Part shown: positions 16,603-25,740 of the stretch, piece by piece
How the letters are laid out: every line of letters begins with the position of its first letter
Position numbering within the stretch: position 1 is the first letter of the stretch
NCBI RefSeq assembly: GCF_019665765.1
Contig: NZ_CP081150.1
Span: 1,426,001 to 1,490,000, forward strand
Direction of reading: 5' to 3'
Origin: Deefgea tanakiae
GTDB taxonomy: Bacteria; Pseudomonadota; Gammaproteobacteria; Burkholderiales; Chitinibacteraceae
DNA: 64,000 nt
The notes under the pieces: generated by a model
Database searches by the model: none
Told to the model about the DNA's origin: nothing
The model's input: the letters and a program-made list of their open reading frames with translations, nothing else
Position numbers and translations under genes: made by a program

Positions 16603-18384
16603 TCAATCTTCAGAATTGAGCTGCAAAGCCCACATCTGTGCATACACACCGTTTTGCTCCAACAATTCACGATGATGACCACGCTCAACGATTTGACCTT
16701 CGCGCATCACCAAGATCTGATCCGCCTCTGAAATGGTCGACAAACGATGCGCCACGATGAGCGTGGTGCGATTAGCAGAAATCGCCTTAAGTTCAGCCTG
16801 AATCGCCTTTTCAGTATGTGAATCAAGCGCACTGGTCGCCTCGTCAAAAATCAAAATCGGTGGGTTTTTGAGAATCGTTCGCGCAATCGCCACACGTTGT
16901 TTTTCACCGCCCGACAATTTTAAACCACGCTCACCGACGGTGGTTTCAAATCCATCCGGCAAGCTGAGAATAAAATCGTAGATGTGCGCCGACTTGGCCG
17001 CCTCAATGACTTCCTCTTTACTCGCAGTTGGACGACCATAGGCGATATTGTAAAAAATAGTGTCGTTAAAAAGCACAGTATCTTGCGGCACAATACCAAT
17101 ATGAGCGCGCAAACTGGCTTGAGTGAGGTCTCGCAAATCCAAATCGTTAATTGAAATTTGACCGCTATCGACATCGTAAAAACGATAGAGCAAGCGCGAC
17201 AATGTCGATTTACCTGCGCCACTCGCACCAACTACCGCCACCGTTTTACCAGCCGGGATCGTAAAACTCACATCCTGCAAAATTTGCCGATTGTCTTCGT
17301 AGCCAAAATTGATATGGCTAAACTCAACCGCAGCCTGCTGCGTTTGCAAAATTTTTGCGGTCGGTTTGTCTGAGATTTCTGCACCTTTGCCAAGCAAACC
17401 AAACATTTTTTCCATATCGGCGAGTGAATTTTTAATTTCACGGTACACAAAACCCAAGAAATTAAGCGGGCCATACAATTGCAACAAGAATGCATTGACC
17501 AAGACCAAATCACCCAAGGTCATCGTGCCTTGCACTACGCCATCGGCCGCCATACCAACGAGCAGCGTAATCCCCACCGCAATAATACTGGCTTGCACCG
17601 CATTCAAAAATGATAGTGAGACTTGGTTATTCACCGCCGCAGCTTCCCACTTTTGCATACTATTGTTGTAGCGCTCGGCCTCCCAGCGCTCGTTGCCAAA
17701 GTATTTGACCGTTTCATAATTGATCAAGCTATCAATCGCTCGGGTATTCGCTTTGGAATCCATTTCATTCATGTCGCGACGAAAACGCATGCGCCATTCG
17801 GTAATACCCAGCGTAAATGCGATATACACCGCCACCGTGCCGAAAGTAACCGCCGCAAACGTCCAATGGTATTTTTTGAGCAGAATAATCGCGACCAGAC
17901 TGATCTCGACCAAGGTTGGCAAAATATTAAACAACATAAAGTTGAGTAAAAACGAAATGCCTTTAGTGCCGCGATCAATATCCCGACTCATGCCGCCGGT
18001 TTGCCGTTCCAAATGAAAACGCAGCGAGAGTCGATGCAAGTGCTCAAAGACTTGCAACGCGACTTTGCGAATCGCGCCTTGCGTGACTTTGGCAAACACC
18101 GCATCGCGCAGCTCGCCTAAAATAGCCGTACTTAAGCGCAACGCGCCATAAGCCAGAATCAGCGACAGAGGAAACAACAGCGCGGCATTTTTTGAATCCA
18201 AACTATCCACAATGTCTTTAAGCACCAAAGGCACTGCGACACTGGCAAACTTAGCAACAAAAAGCAGCGTAAGCGCTAGTGCCACGCGGAATTTGTACTG
18301 CCATAAATACGGCAATAAGGTTGAAATCGTTTTCCAGTCGTTACGTGACTCAGTGCTGGGGTTGGTATTACTTGAAGGAGGCAT
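16603..18384 (-). CDS. ABC exporter of the Atm1 / heavy-metal tolerance type (fused permease-ATPase)
   Basis: The 593-residue half-transporter has six membrane helices (about residues 30-310) and one ATPase domain (about 350-590). Walker A is GASGAGKST, the signature LSGGEKQRVAIARTIL, and Walker B ILIFDEATSALD. The family-specific stretches HLERQTGGMSRDIDRGTKG and NYETVKYFGNE place it with Atm1/ABCB7 and its bacterial homologues, which export glutathione-linked or metal-bound compounds. The ATG shares one base with the apaG stop (TAATG), so it is translated with apaG. The substrate is not visible from sequence. Confidence 0.93.
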   Translation of the reverse strand: MPPSSNTNPSTESRNDWKTISTLLPYLWQYKFRVALALTLLFVAKFASVAVPLVLKDIVDSLDSKNAALLFPLSLILAYGALRLSTAILGELRDAVFAKVTQGAIRKVALQVFEHLHRLSLRFHLERQTGGMSRDIDRGTKGISFLLNFMLFNILPTLVEISLVAIILLKKYHWTFAAVTFGTVAVYIAFTLGITEWRMRFRRDMNEMDSKANTRAIDSLINYETVKYFGNERWEAERYNNSMQKWEAAAVNNQVSLSFLNAVQASIIAVGITLLVGMAADGVVQGTMTLGDLVLVNAFLLQLYGPLNFLGFVYREIKNSLADMEKMFGLLGKGAEISDKPTAKILQTQQAAVEFSHINFGYEDNRQILQDVSFTIPAGKTVAVVGASGAGKSTLSRLLYRFYDVDSGQISINDLDLRDLTQASLRAHIGIVPQDTVLFNDTIFYNIAYGRPTASKEEVIEAAKSAHIYDFILSLPDGFETTVGERGLKLSGGEKQRVAIARTILKNPPILIFDEATSALDSHTEKAIQAELKAISANRTTLIVAHRLSTISEADQILVMREGQIVERGHHRELLEQNGVYAQMWALQLNSED

Positions 18385-18761
18385 TAATGCAGTGTCCGTG
18401 GCATAGAAAGTACAAATTGTTCAATCGGAGCTTCAAACTCAGTGCCGTCAGCGGCAATCATTTGATAACTGCCGCGCATGGTGCCCACAGGCGAATTGAG
18501 CGTAACACCACTGGTGTACTCAAAGCTTTGACCTGGCGCCAACTCAGGATGCTCGCCAATTACACCTTCACCACGCACCTCCTGCGTTTTGCCTTCTGCA
18601 TCTTCAATAATCCAATGCCGCGACAACAATTTAGCCGCTACTGAGCCTTCATTGGTAATGGTGATTTGGTAGGCAAAGGTATATTGCTCACTGCTTTCAT
18701 CAGATTGTTCGGCCAGATAAAATGGCCGCGCTTGCACGCTCACCTTATAAGAATGTTCCAT
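18384..18761 (-). CDS. apaG: ApaG (Co2+/Mg2+ efflux-associated protein, DUF525)
   Basis: ApaG is a small beta-sandwich protein of unclear biochemical role, linked to cobalt and magnesium tolerance. Recognisable segments are YQITITNEG, HWIIEDAEGKTQEVRGEGVIGE, PGQSFEYTSG and GTMRGSYQM, over the normal 125 residues. It is the first gene before the Atm1-type exporter, with a one-base overlap. It is divergent from rpe. Confidence 0.95.
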   Translation of the reverse strand: MEHSYKVSVQARPFYLAEQSDESSEQYTFAYQITITNEGSVAAKLLSRHWIIEDAEGKTQEVRGEGVIGEHPELAPGQSFEYTSGVTLNSPVGTMRGSYQMIAADGTEFEAPIEQFVLSMPRTLH

Positions 18762-18981
18762 ATATTCCTCACTGCGACGATTTGCTTCGATGCAGCAGTT
18801 TACCAGCCTGCGTGCAGCATATTGAGCAAAGTCATCTTGTTTTCGCGATAAACTGGCAAACTAGGCTAATTTTGTAATCCTAAGTAGTTAAGCAAGAGCT
18901 TTCTAGCATCGTTGTCTCGCCTCGCCATACAATTCTTGCACGGATACTTACATATATCGATTGATCAACAAGGAGCCCGTT

Positions 18982-19668
18982 ATGACCTTTCGCATCGCCC
19001 CTAGCATTTTGTCTGCCGACTTTGCCCGCCTGGGTGAAGAAGTTAAAAACGTCATCGCGGCAGGCGCCGACATTATTCACTTTGACGTGATGGACAACCA
19101 TTACGTACCTAATTTAACGATTGGCCCTTTGGTGTGCGATGCAATTCGCCCATGGACTGATGCGCCGATTGATGTGCATTTGATGGTAAAACCTGTTGAT
19201 CGCATCATTCCTGACTTTGCCAAGGCTGGCGCCAACATCATTACTTTTCACCCTGAAGCCTCTGAGCACATCGATCGCTCACTGGGTTTAATTAAAGAGT
19301 GTGGCTGTAAAGCAGGCTTGGTATTTAATCCAGCAACGCCACTGCATTATCTCGATTACGTGATGGATAAAATCGATATGATTTTGCTGATGTCGGTGAA
19401 TCCGGGTTACGGCGGCCAATCTTTTATTCCTGCGACACTCGCCAAAGCGCGTCAAGCCCGCGCACTGATTGATGCCTACACCGCCAAAACAGGTCGTGAA
19501 ATCTGGTTGGAAATCGATGGCGGCGTCAAAGTCGACAATATTGCCGAAATTGCTGCGGCAGGCGTCGATACTTTTGTTGCGGGATCAGCGATTTATAGCC
19601 AGCCCGACTACAAAGCGGTGATTGATCAGATGCGTGTTGAACTCGAGTCGGTCAAGAAGGTGAAATAA
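18982..19668 (+). CDS. rpe: Ribulose-phosphate 3-epimerase
   Basis: Rpe interconverts ribulose 5-phosphate and xylulose 5-phosphate in the pentose phosphate pathway. The (beta/alpha)8 barrel shows [33 protein letters not shown] with the metal ligands, [19 protein letters not shown] and EIDGGV. I start at ATG 18982, after AAGGAG, giving 228 residues. The stop shares a base with the next gene. Rpe next to gph is a frequent arrangement, here with an ArsC-like gene between, and trpE follows. Confidence 0.97.
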   Translation: MTFRIAPSILSADFARLGEEVKNVIAAGADIIHFDVMDNHYVPNLTIGPLVCDAIRPWTDAPIDVHLMVKPVDRIIPDFAKAGANIITFHPEASEHIDRSLGLIKECGCKAGLVFNPATPLHYLDYVMDKIDMILLMSVNPGYGGQSFIPATLAKARQARALIDAYTAKTGREIWLEIDGGVKVDNIAEIAAAGVDTFVAGSAIYSQPDYKAVIDQMRVELESVKKVK

Positions 19669-20006
19669 TGCAGTTACTGCACAACCCACGTTGCAGCAAA
19701 AGCCGCGAGGCTTTAGCTGCACTCGAGGAGCGCGGTCACGCTCCCACGATTCGCCGCTATCTCGAAGACCCGCTTTCCGAAGCTGAGGTAATTGAGTTAC
19801 TCAGCCAGCTCAATATCTCGCCACTGGACTTGGTTCGACAAAAAGAAGAGCTTTGGCGTGAGCTTAGCGCAGGAAAAATCCTGACCGATGCCGATATCAT
19901 CGACTTATTGGTTCGGCACCCCAAGCTGATTGAACGACCCATTTTGATTCACCAAAACAAAGCCGCCATCGGTCGCCCCTTAGCGCGTATCCTTAGCATC
20001 TTGTAA
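19668..20006 (+). CDS. ArsC/Spx-family glutaredoxin-fold reductase
   Basis: The 112-residue protein starts [16 protein letters not shown], with the single active Cys at residue 9 in the N-P-x-C-S-K-S/T motif of the glutathione-dependent arsenate reductase family. The C-terminal HPKLIERPILI is the conserved ArsC region with its Arg. No arsenic resistance genes (arsB, arsR) are near, so it may be an ArsC-like protein with another role. The start overlaps the rpe stop by one base (TAATG). Confidence 0.88.
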   Translation: MQLLHNPRCSKSREALAALEERGHAPTIRRYLEDPLSEAEVIELLSQLNISPLDLVRQKEELWRELSAGKILTDADIIDLLVRHPKLIERPILIHQNKAAIGRPLARILSIL

Positions 20007-20024
20007 TTGAAAATAGAGAACCTC

Positions 20025-20690
20025 ATGCCGATCACCGCCTGCGCATTTGATTTAGACGGCACCCTTGTCGATTCAATTCACGATCTGGCCAGAGCTGCCA
20101 ACTTAGCACGCGCTGATTTGGGCTTGGCCGAACTCAGTAGCGATCGCGTAGCCAGTTTTGTTGGTGACGGTGCTGCCAGCTTGGTGGCAAGGGTATTGGC
20201 TGATAGCAACAGTGCAGAATATACTGGCACAGCCATGCAGGTAGAGGGCATGGACCGCTTTAACGAGCACTATCGTGCTGGGCTGTCTATCGCTACGCAG
20301 TTTTACCCCAAAGTGCAAGAAACCCTGCATATGCTGCATGAGCGCGGCATGCCGCTCGCGATTGTGACCAATAAGCCAGAACGTTTCACCATACCATTGC
20401 TGCGCGAATTGGGTGTATTTGAACACTTTGATGTGATTGTTGCTGGCGACAGCCTACCCAAAAAGAAACCTGCACCGGAGCCGCTACAATTTGCCGCCTT
20501 GCAACTGAAAGTCGAGCTAGCCGATATGCTGATGGTGGGCGACTCAGAAAACGACATCCTTGCAGCGCGCGCAGCGGGGTGTCCGGTGATTGCAGTGAGT
20601 TATGGCTACGGCAGCAATATCGAATCACTGGGCGCAGATGCGGTAATTCATCGCTTTGACGAATTACGCGATTATTTAGACCTAAACTAA
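20025..20690 (+). CDS. gph: Phosphoglycolate phosphatase (HAD family)
   Basis: Gph dephosphorylates 2-phosphoglycolate, a by-product of DNA repair and photorespiration-like reactions. HAD motif I is FDLDGTLVDS near residues 8-17, motif II IVTNKP, motif III KKKPAPEPL, and motif IV MVGDSENDILAARAAG. The alpha-helical cap lies between motifs I and II. The ATG at 20025 gives 221 residues. It follows the ArsC-like gene closely, and rpe-gph-trpE-trpG is a widespread proteobacterial order. Confidence 0.95.
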   Translation: MPITACAFDLDGTLVDSIHDLARAANLARADLGLAELSSDRVASFVGDGAASLVARVLADSNSAEYTGTAMQVEGMDRFNEHYRAGLSIATQFYPKVQETLHMLHERGMPLAIVTNKPERFTIPLLRELGVFEHFDVIVAGDSLPKKKPAPEPLQFAALQLKVELADMLMVGDSENDILAARAAGCPVIAVSYGYGSNIESLGADAVIHRFDELRDYLDLN

Positions 20691-20944
20691 ACCCGCTATT
20701 TAAGTTCAATCAGCAATAATTTTGCTGGTAATACGTGCGAATCTGACGGATACGTTGGCGAGTTTGACGATATGCCGTAGTTCACGCACAATTGCAGCTC
20801 AATCTTCGATTTTTATAGAAATCACTCAACATGGCTTTTTACTCCGCACCGACCTTCATCCAAGGATTTGAAGGACTTGAATGGCGATGGCGTCGCTGAT
20901 TTAGCGCACACACGCCCTTCTTCTATTGATTTGGAGTAACACCC
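20691..20944 (+). other. Intergenic region upstream of trpE
   Basis: No trp attenuator with a Trp-rich leader peptide was seen. One reading frame near 20862-20940 codes for KDLNGDGVADLAH, which looks like part of an FG-GAP/calcium-binding repeat and ends at a stop just before trpE. It may be a relic of an old gene or chance. GGAG at 20934-20938 serves trpE. Confidence 0.4.
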
Positions 20945-22414
20945 ATGATTTCCCGCTTTGAATTTGATGCCTTGGCCAGCCAAGGTTACAACCGCATCCC
21001 ACTGATCCAAGAATTATTCGCAGATCTAGATACCCCGCTTTCGGTTTACCTCAAGCTCGCCAACCGCCCCTATTCTTATTTGCTTGAATCTGTGGTCGGT
21101 GGCGAACGCTTCGGACGCTATTCATTTATTGGCTTGCCAGCACGCACCCGCATAAAAGTCTGCGGCAACAAAACCGAGCTGATACACAATGATCACGTCA
21201 TCGAAACATACGATGGCAACCCGCTCGATTTTATTGAAAACTATCAAGCCCGCTTTAAAGCGCCACCGACTAATGGCCTGCCGCGCTTTATGGGTGGATT
21301 GGTCGGCTACTTTGGCTATGAAACAATACGTTATATCGAGCGCAAACTCGCTAGCTGCGAAAAGCCAGATCCAATTGGTGCGCCCGACATTCAATTGCTG
21401 CTCTCCGAAGAAATCGTTGTCGTCGACAATCTCAGCGGTAAATTATTCTTGGTCGTGTATGCCGACCCAAATAACGAAATGGCGTTTGATAAAGCCGAAG
21501 CGCGCATCCATGACTTGCGTATGAAATTACGCGAGCCAGCCAATATTCCTTTGTCACTGGCGACGGAACAACAAAGCACCCCAATTTCTGAATTTGGCGA
21601 AGAAGCTTTTAAATCCGCCGTACTGATCGCAAAAGACTACATCAAAGACGGCGACGTGATGCAAGTGGTGTTAGCGCAACGCATGAGCACGCCATTTGCT
21701 GCATCGGCGATGTCGCTGTACCGCTCACTACGCAGCATCAACCCATCGCCGTATATGTTTTATTACGACTTTGGCGACATGCAAATCGTTGGCGCTTCAC
21801 CCGAAATCTTGGTTCGCCTAGAAGACGACACCGTGACAGTACGCCCGATCGCCGGAACACGCACACGCGGTAAAGACCGCGCTGAAGATCTGGCACTTGA
21901 ACAAGAATTACTCGCCGACGAAAAAGAAATCGCCGAACACGTGATGCTAATCGACCTAGGCCGCAACGATGCTGGCCGTGTAGCGCAAACGGGCTCGGTT
22001 AAACTCGTCGACAAAATGATCGTTGAGCGCTACTCGCATGTGATGCACATCGTCTCAAGCGTGGAAGCCAAGCTCAAACCGAAACTAAGCGCAATTGACG
22101 TCTTGAAAGCCACCTTTCCTGCGGGTACCGTTTCTGGTGCACCGAAAGTGCGTGCGATGGAAATCATCGACGAATTAGAGCCAACTAAACGGGGCGTTTA
22201 TTCTGGCGCAGTGGGTTACCTCGGTTTTAACGGCGATATGGACGTGGCCATCGCGCTGCGTACCGCCGTCGTCAAAAACGAAACACTGTATATGCAAGCT
22301 GGTGCTGGCATTGTCGCCGACTCAGTACCACAAAGTGAATGGCAAGAAACCCTCAATAAAGCGCGCGCTGTTTTACGCGCAGCAGAACTTGCTGAACAAG
22401 GGCTAGACGCTTAA
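20945..22414 (+). CDS. trpE: Anthranilate synthase component I
   Basis: TrpE, with the TrpG amidotransferase, converts chorismate and glutamine to anthranilate, the first step of tryptophan synthesis. The 489-residue chain has the N-terminal feedback-binding region ([16 protein letters not shown] with the Leu-Leu-Glu-Ser motif), and the catalytic core [59 protein letters not shown] and the AGAGIVADS end. GGAG lies eight bases before the ATG. It heads the trpEGD-x-C gene group. Confidence 0.97.
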   Translation: MISRFEFDALASQGYNRIPLIQELFADLDTPLSVYLKLANRPYSYLLESVVGGERFGRYSFIGLPARTRIKVCGNKTELIHNDHVIETYDGNPLDFIENYQARFKAPPTNGLPRFMGGLVGYFGYETIRYIERKLASCEKPDPIGAPDIQLLLSEEIVVVDNLSGKLFLVVYADPNNEMAFDKAEARIHDLRMKLREPANIPLSLATEQQSTPISEFGEEAFKSAVLIAKDYIKDGDVMQVVLAQRMSTPFAASAMSLYRSLRSINPSPYMFYYDFGDMQIVGASPEILVRLEDDTVTVRPIAGTRTRGKDRAEDLALEQELLADEKEIAEHVMLIDLGRNDAGRVAQTGSVKLVDKMIVERYSHVMHIVSSVEAKLKPKLSAIDVLKATFPAGTVSGAPKVRAMEIIDELEPTKRGVYSGAVGYLGFNGDMDVAIALRTAVVKNETLYMQAGAGIVADSVPQSEWQETLNKARAVLRAAELAEQGLDA

Positions 22415-22448
22415 GCGCCGCCCCCTATTGAGAATAAAGGATACCGCC

Positions 22449-23018
22449 ATGCTACTGATGATCGATAACTACGATAGTTTTACTTACAACCTCGTGCAAT
22501 ACTTTGGCGAACTCGGCCAAGACGTACAAGTGCACCGCAACGATGAAATCACCATCGAAGAAATTACGGCACTCAATCCCAAATATTTAGTGATTTCTCC
22601 CGGCCCTTGCTCGCCTGCTGAGGCGGGAATTTCAATTGCTGCGATTAAACATTTCGCTGGTAAATTGCCCATCATGGGCGTTTGCTTGGGTCACCAAGCG
22701 ATTGGTGAGGCTTTTGGCGGCGTCGTACTACACGCCAAAACGCTGATGCATGGCAAGGTATCGCCAGTTATTCATAACGATATCGGCATGTTCAAAGACA
22801 TACCCTCACCCGTTACAGTAACGCGGTATCACTCATTGGCAATTGAGCGTGAAACACTCCCAGAGTGTCTTGAAGTCACAGCTTGGACTGCCGATGGTGA
22901 AATCATGGGCGTACGCCACAAAACACTGCCAATTGAAGGCGTGCAATTTCACCCTGAATCGATCCTGACCGAACACGGGCATAAAATGCTCGATAACTTC
23001 CTCAAAGAATGGGCGTAA
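22449..23018 (+). CDS. trpG: Anthranilate synthase component II (glutamine amidotransferase)
   Basis: TrpG supplies ammonia from glutamine to TrpE; in many bacteria the same subunit also serves aminodeoxychorismate synthase. The class I amidotransferase triad is visible: Cys in [15 protein letters not shown], and His-x-Glu in [14 protein letters not shown]. The start [17 protein letters not shown] is diagnostic. ATG at 22449 has AAAGGA eight bases upstream; 189 residues. It follows trpE after 34 bases. Confidence 0.97.
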   Translation: MLLMIDNYDSFTYNLVQYFGELGQDVQVHRNDEITIEEITALNPKYLVISPGPCSPAEAGISIAAIKHFAGKLPIMGVCLGHQAIGEAFGGVVLHAKTLMHGKVSPVIHNDIGMFKDIPSPVTVTRYHSLAIERETLPECLEVTAWTADGEIMGVRHKTLPIEGVQFHPESILTEHGHKMLDNFLKEWA

Positions 23019-23028
23019 TACTAAGCGC

Positions 23029-23050
23029 AAGCCGACCCGTAGGTCGGCTT
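23029..23050 (+). terminator. Hairpin between trpG and trpD
   Basis: AAGCCGACC, loop CGTA and GGTCGGCTT form a perfect 9-bp stem, followed by CTTT. The T-run is short, so it may be a weak or partial terminator that lowers expression of trpD onward, or a stabilising 3' end for trpEG mRNA. Confidence 0.6.
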
Positions 23051-23085
23051 CTTTACGCCAACAAACCCAATAATTGAGTTCAAAA

Positions 23086-24117
23086 ATGATTACTGTACAA
23101 GCCGCCCTGAATCGCCTGATCGACAACAACGAACTGTTTTACGATGAAATGCTGTATTTAATGCGGCAAATTATGTCCGGCGAAATGACGCAAGCACAAA
23201 TCGCCGCGCTATTGATTGGCCTACGCACCAAGGTCGAAACCGTCTCTGAAATCGCCGCCGCTGCCACGGTAATGCGCGAGTTTTCAACCAAGGTAGCCGT
23301 GCAAGATCGTCGCCACTTGGTCGACACTTGCGGCACCGGTGGCGATGGCGCACATACGTTTAATATTTCGACCTGCGCCTCATTTGTCGCTGCAGCGGCT
23401 GGCGCCAAAGTCGCCAAACACGGCGGTCGTTCAGTGTCTTCAAGTTCAGGTTCGGCAGACGTGCTGGAAGCGTTTGGCGTCAATCTTAATTTAACTGCAG
23501 AGCAAGTCGGCCAGTGCATCGATGAAGTCGGCTTGGGCTTTATGTTCGCACCAAATCACCACAGCGCAATGAAATACGTTGCACCAGTGCGTAAAGAATT
23601 GGGCGTACGAACAATTTTCAACATTCTTGGGCCTCTAACCAATCCTGCTGGTGCGGACAATCAAGTTATGGGCGTATTTCACCCTGACCTAGTAGGTATT
23701 CAAGCGCGAGTATTAAAGCAATTAGGCTCTAAGCATATACTGATCGTACACGGCAAAGATGGCATGGATGAGATCTCAATCAGCACGCCAACGATGATCG
23801 CCGAACTCAAAGATGGCGAAATTATTGAATACGAAATCAACCCGCAAGACTTCGGCTTTGAATTGGCCGACATTAAGTCGTTGCACGCCAGTAACGCAGC
23901 CGAATCCAAAGCCATCATCGAAGGCATCCTGAATGGCGCAACGGGCCCTTGCCGCGACATAGTGCTATTGAATGCAGGAGCAGCGATTTATGCTGCTAAT
24001 TTAGCGGTCACGCTGGAAGATGGCATTAACGCGGCACATGAAGTGATTGCGAGTGGGACGGCGAAGGCCAAGTTGGATGCACTGATTGCATTCACTCGTA
24101 AACTGAGCCAAGTGTAA
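23086..24117 (+). CDS. trpD: Anthranilate phosphoribosyltransferase
   Basis: TrpD attaches PRPP to anthranilate. The signature segments are [17 protein letters not shown] near residues 80-96, [19 protein letters not shown] (glycine and serine rich PRPP loop), [26 protein letters not shown] and GPLTNPA, over 343 residues. I use the ATG at 23086; an earlier TTG at 23074 is possible. The gene follows trpG after a hairpin, and a non-trp gene separates it from trpC. Confidence 0.97.
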   Translation: MITVQAALNRLIDNNELFYDEMLYLMRQIMSGEMTQAQIAALLIGLRTKVETVSEIAAAATVMREFSTKVAVQDRRHLVDTCGTGGDGAHTFNISTCASFVAAAAGAKVAKHGGRSVSSSSGSADVLEAFGVNLNLTAEQVGQCIDEVGLGFMFAPNHHSAMKYVAPVRKELGVRTIFNILGPLTNPAGADNQVMGVFHPDLVGIQARVLKQLGSKHILIVHGKDGMDEISISTPTMIAELKDGEIIEYEINPQDFGFELADIKSLHASNAAESKAIIEGILNGATGPCRDIVLLNAGAAIYAANLAVTLEDGINAAHEVIASGTAKAKLDALIAFTRKLSQV

Positions 24118-24139
24118 TTCACCATCGATAGAGACATTA

Positions 24140-24865
24140 ATGAACAAATTATTTTTTGTTGATTTCGAAAATCTACAGAATTTATCTTATGAAGAAATTG
24201 ACCCAAATAATGACATGGTTGTTATTTTTGTGGGCCACTCACAAACCAAGATAAATTTAGACATCGTAAAAAAAACTCAAAGACTAGGTAAGGCCGTTGA
24301 GTGGATTCAAATGGGGGGAAATGGCCGCAACGCTCTTGATTTCCACATTGCTTATTATCTTGGTTATTTTATTGCAACAAAAGAAAACACCTCAGTTCAA
24401 TGTAAAATTTACATTGCCTCTGGCGATAATGATTATGACGTTCTTATAAAACACATAATAAGCCAAGGACATCACTGCGAAAGAGTTAAAAACATTCCTC
24501 CTCTTATTAGCCAGAGCGATAATACGACAGATATTCAAGCTCAAATAACAGAAAATATCACTTCAGCGACATTAGAAGTTCGTAACGACCCTGCACCTGC
24601 ACCTGCACCTGCACCTGCACCTGCACCTGCACCTGCACCTGCACCCAAAAAATTATCAAACACAGAGATACTAGAACATTTAATTTCAAACTTAGGTAAA
24701 GTCGAAAAACTAAAACGCCCAAGAACTGAAACTACTTTAGTAAATCACATCAATGCTCAATACCTTAAGAAAAAATCTGATCTAAATCCAACGGCAATTT
24801 TTAACCTGCTAAAGCAAAATAAAAAAATCTCCGTAAATCAAAAACGAATTTCATATTTATTTTAA
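24140..24865 (+). CDS. NYN/PIN-like nuclease domain protein inserted in the trp operon
   Basis: The 241-residue protein has three parts. Residues 1-125 look like a NYN/PIN-fold RNase domain: FFVDFENLQ (Asp8, Glu10, Asn11), GGNGRNALDFHIAYYLG (Asp67) and IASGDNDYD (Asp96, Asp98) supply the acidic residues expected at such a metal site. Residues 151-169 are a Pro-Ala linker coded by nine copies of a hexanucleotide. Residues 172-241 are Lys-rich and helical, possibly a small winged-helix/RNA-binding domain. The gene is clearly AT-rich compared with trpD and trpC on either side, and it lies 22 bases after trpD and 9 before trpC, so it is almost certainly cotranscribed. An RNA-cleaving role is an inference; the substrate is unknown. 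Confidence 0.82.
   Translation: MNKLFFVDFENLQNLSYEEIDPNNDMVVIFVGHSQTKINLDIVKKTQRLGKAVEWIQMGGNGRNALDFHIAYYLGYFIATKENTSVQCKIYIASGDNDYDVLIKHIISQGHHCERVKNIPPLISQSDNTTDIQAQITENITSATLEVRNDPAPAPAPAPAPAPAPAPAPKKLSNTEILEHLISNLGKVEKLKRPRTETTLVNHINAQYLKKKSDLNPTAIFNLLKQNKKISVNQKRISYLF
24591..24644 (+). repeat. (CTGCAC)x9 in-frame hexanucleotide repeat
   Basis: Nine perfect tandem copies of CTGCAC lie inside the NYN/PIN gene and code for nine Pro-Ala pairs. Because the unit is six bases, loss or gain of copies by slippage would change linker length without breaking the frame. Confidence 0.97.
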
Positions 24866-24874
24866 GAAGATTAT

Positions 24875-25684
24875 ATGTCCGACATTCTAAAAAAAATCTG
24901 GGCGACGAAGTTTGAAGAAGTCGCTGCTGCTAAAAAACTCATTCCGCTCACCGAGATCCGCGCACAGGCGGAATCAAACAAAGACCATCGTGACTTCGTT
25001 GCATCGATTCGCGCGAAACATGCGGCGGGTAAAGCGGGTGTGATTGCCGAAATCAAAAAGGCCAGCCCCAGCAAGGGCGTAATGCGTGATCCGTTTGTTC
25101 CGGCAGAAATTGCTGCTGATTACGAAGCGAATGGGGCGGCTTGCTTGTCAGTGTTAACTGACGTGCAGTATTTCCAAGGCCATGCAGATTATCTTAAAGC
25201 AGCGCGTGCAGCGTGCAACATTCCGGCGCTGCGCAAAGACTTTATGGTGGATGAATATCAGTTTTATGAAGCGCGCGCTTGGGGCGCGGATTGCATTTTA
25301 CTGATCGCCGCCGAGCTCGATTTGGCGCAAATGCGTGACTTTGAAGCGTTAGCACATCAATTGGGTATGGCCGTCTTGGTCGAAGTGCATAACGGTGAAG
25401 AGCTTGATGCTGCGTTGCAATTGACGACGCCGCTCGTTGGTGTCAATAACCGCAACTTGCGCACGTTTGAAGTGAGCTTGCAAACCACCATCGACTTGCT
25501 GCCACGCATTATTGACGCTGGTGGCAATCGAATTGCAGTCTGCGAAAGCGGGATTCACGCGCCGAGTGATGTGCAATTAATGCACGATCACAATGTGCAT
25601 ACCTACTTGGTCGGCGAAGCGTTTATGCGCCAAACCTCGCCGGGGCGAGGTTTGAGTGAGCTATTTGATCCGATTTACAAATAA
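24875..25684 (+). CDS. trpC: Indole-3-glycerol phosphate synthase
   Basis: TrpC closes the indole ring from carboxyphenylamino-deoxyribulose phosphate. The (beta/alpha)8 barrel shows [15 protein letters not shown] with the catalytic Glu/Lys, [54 protein letters not shown] and VCESGI, over 269 residues. It is monofunctional; no trpF is fused. It lies nine bases after the NYN gene and ends the operon before a strong hairpin. Confidence 0.97.
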   Translation: MSDILKKIWATKFEEVAAAKKLIPLTEIRAQAESNKDHRDFVASIRAKHAAGKAGVIAEIKKASPSKGVMRDPFVPAEIAADYEANGAACLSVLTDVQYFQGHADYLKAARAACNIPALRKDFMVDEYQFYEARAWGADCILLIAAELDLAQMRDFEALAHQLGMAVLVEVHNGEELDAALQLTTPLVGVNNRNLRTFEVSLQTTIDLLPRIIDAGGNRIAVCESGIHAPSDVQLMHDHNVHTYLVGEAFMRQTSPGRGLSELFDPIYK

Positions 25685-25690
25685 AACTAG

Positions 25691-25735
25691 GTATAAGGCT
25701 CTGATTAATATTCAGCAACAATTAGAGCCTTATAC
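25691..25735. terminator. Bidirectional terminator between trpC and the secreted protein gene
   Basis: The arms 25691-25706 (GTATAAGGCTCTGATT) and 25720-25735 pair over 16 bases with one G-T wobble. T-rich stretches follow on both strands (TTTTTT from 25743 on plus, TTTTATTT beyond 25690 on minus). It separates two convergent genes. Confidence 0.75.
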
Positions 25736-25740
25736 ATCCA

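Noticed and set aside
20691-20944. Classic trp attenuator before trpE
   Set aside because: No leader peptide with tandem Trp codons and no clear terminator/antiterminator pair.
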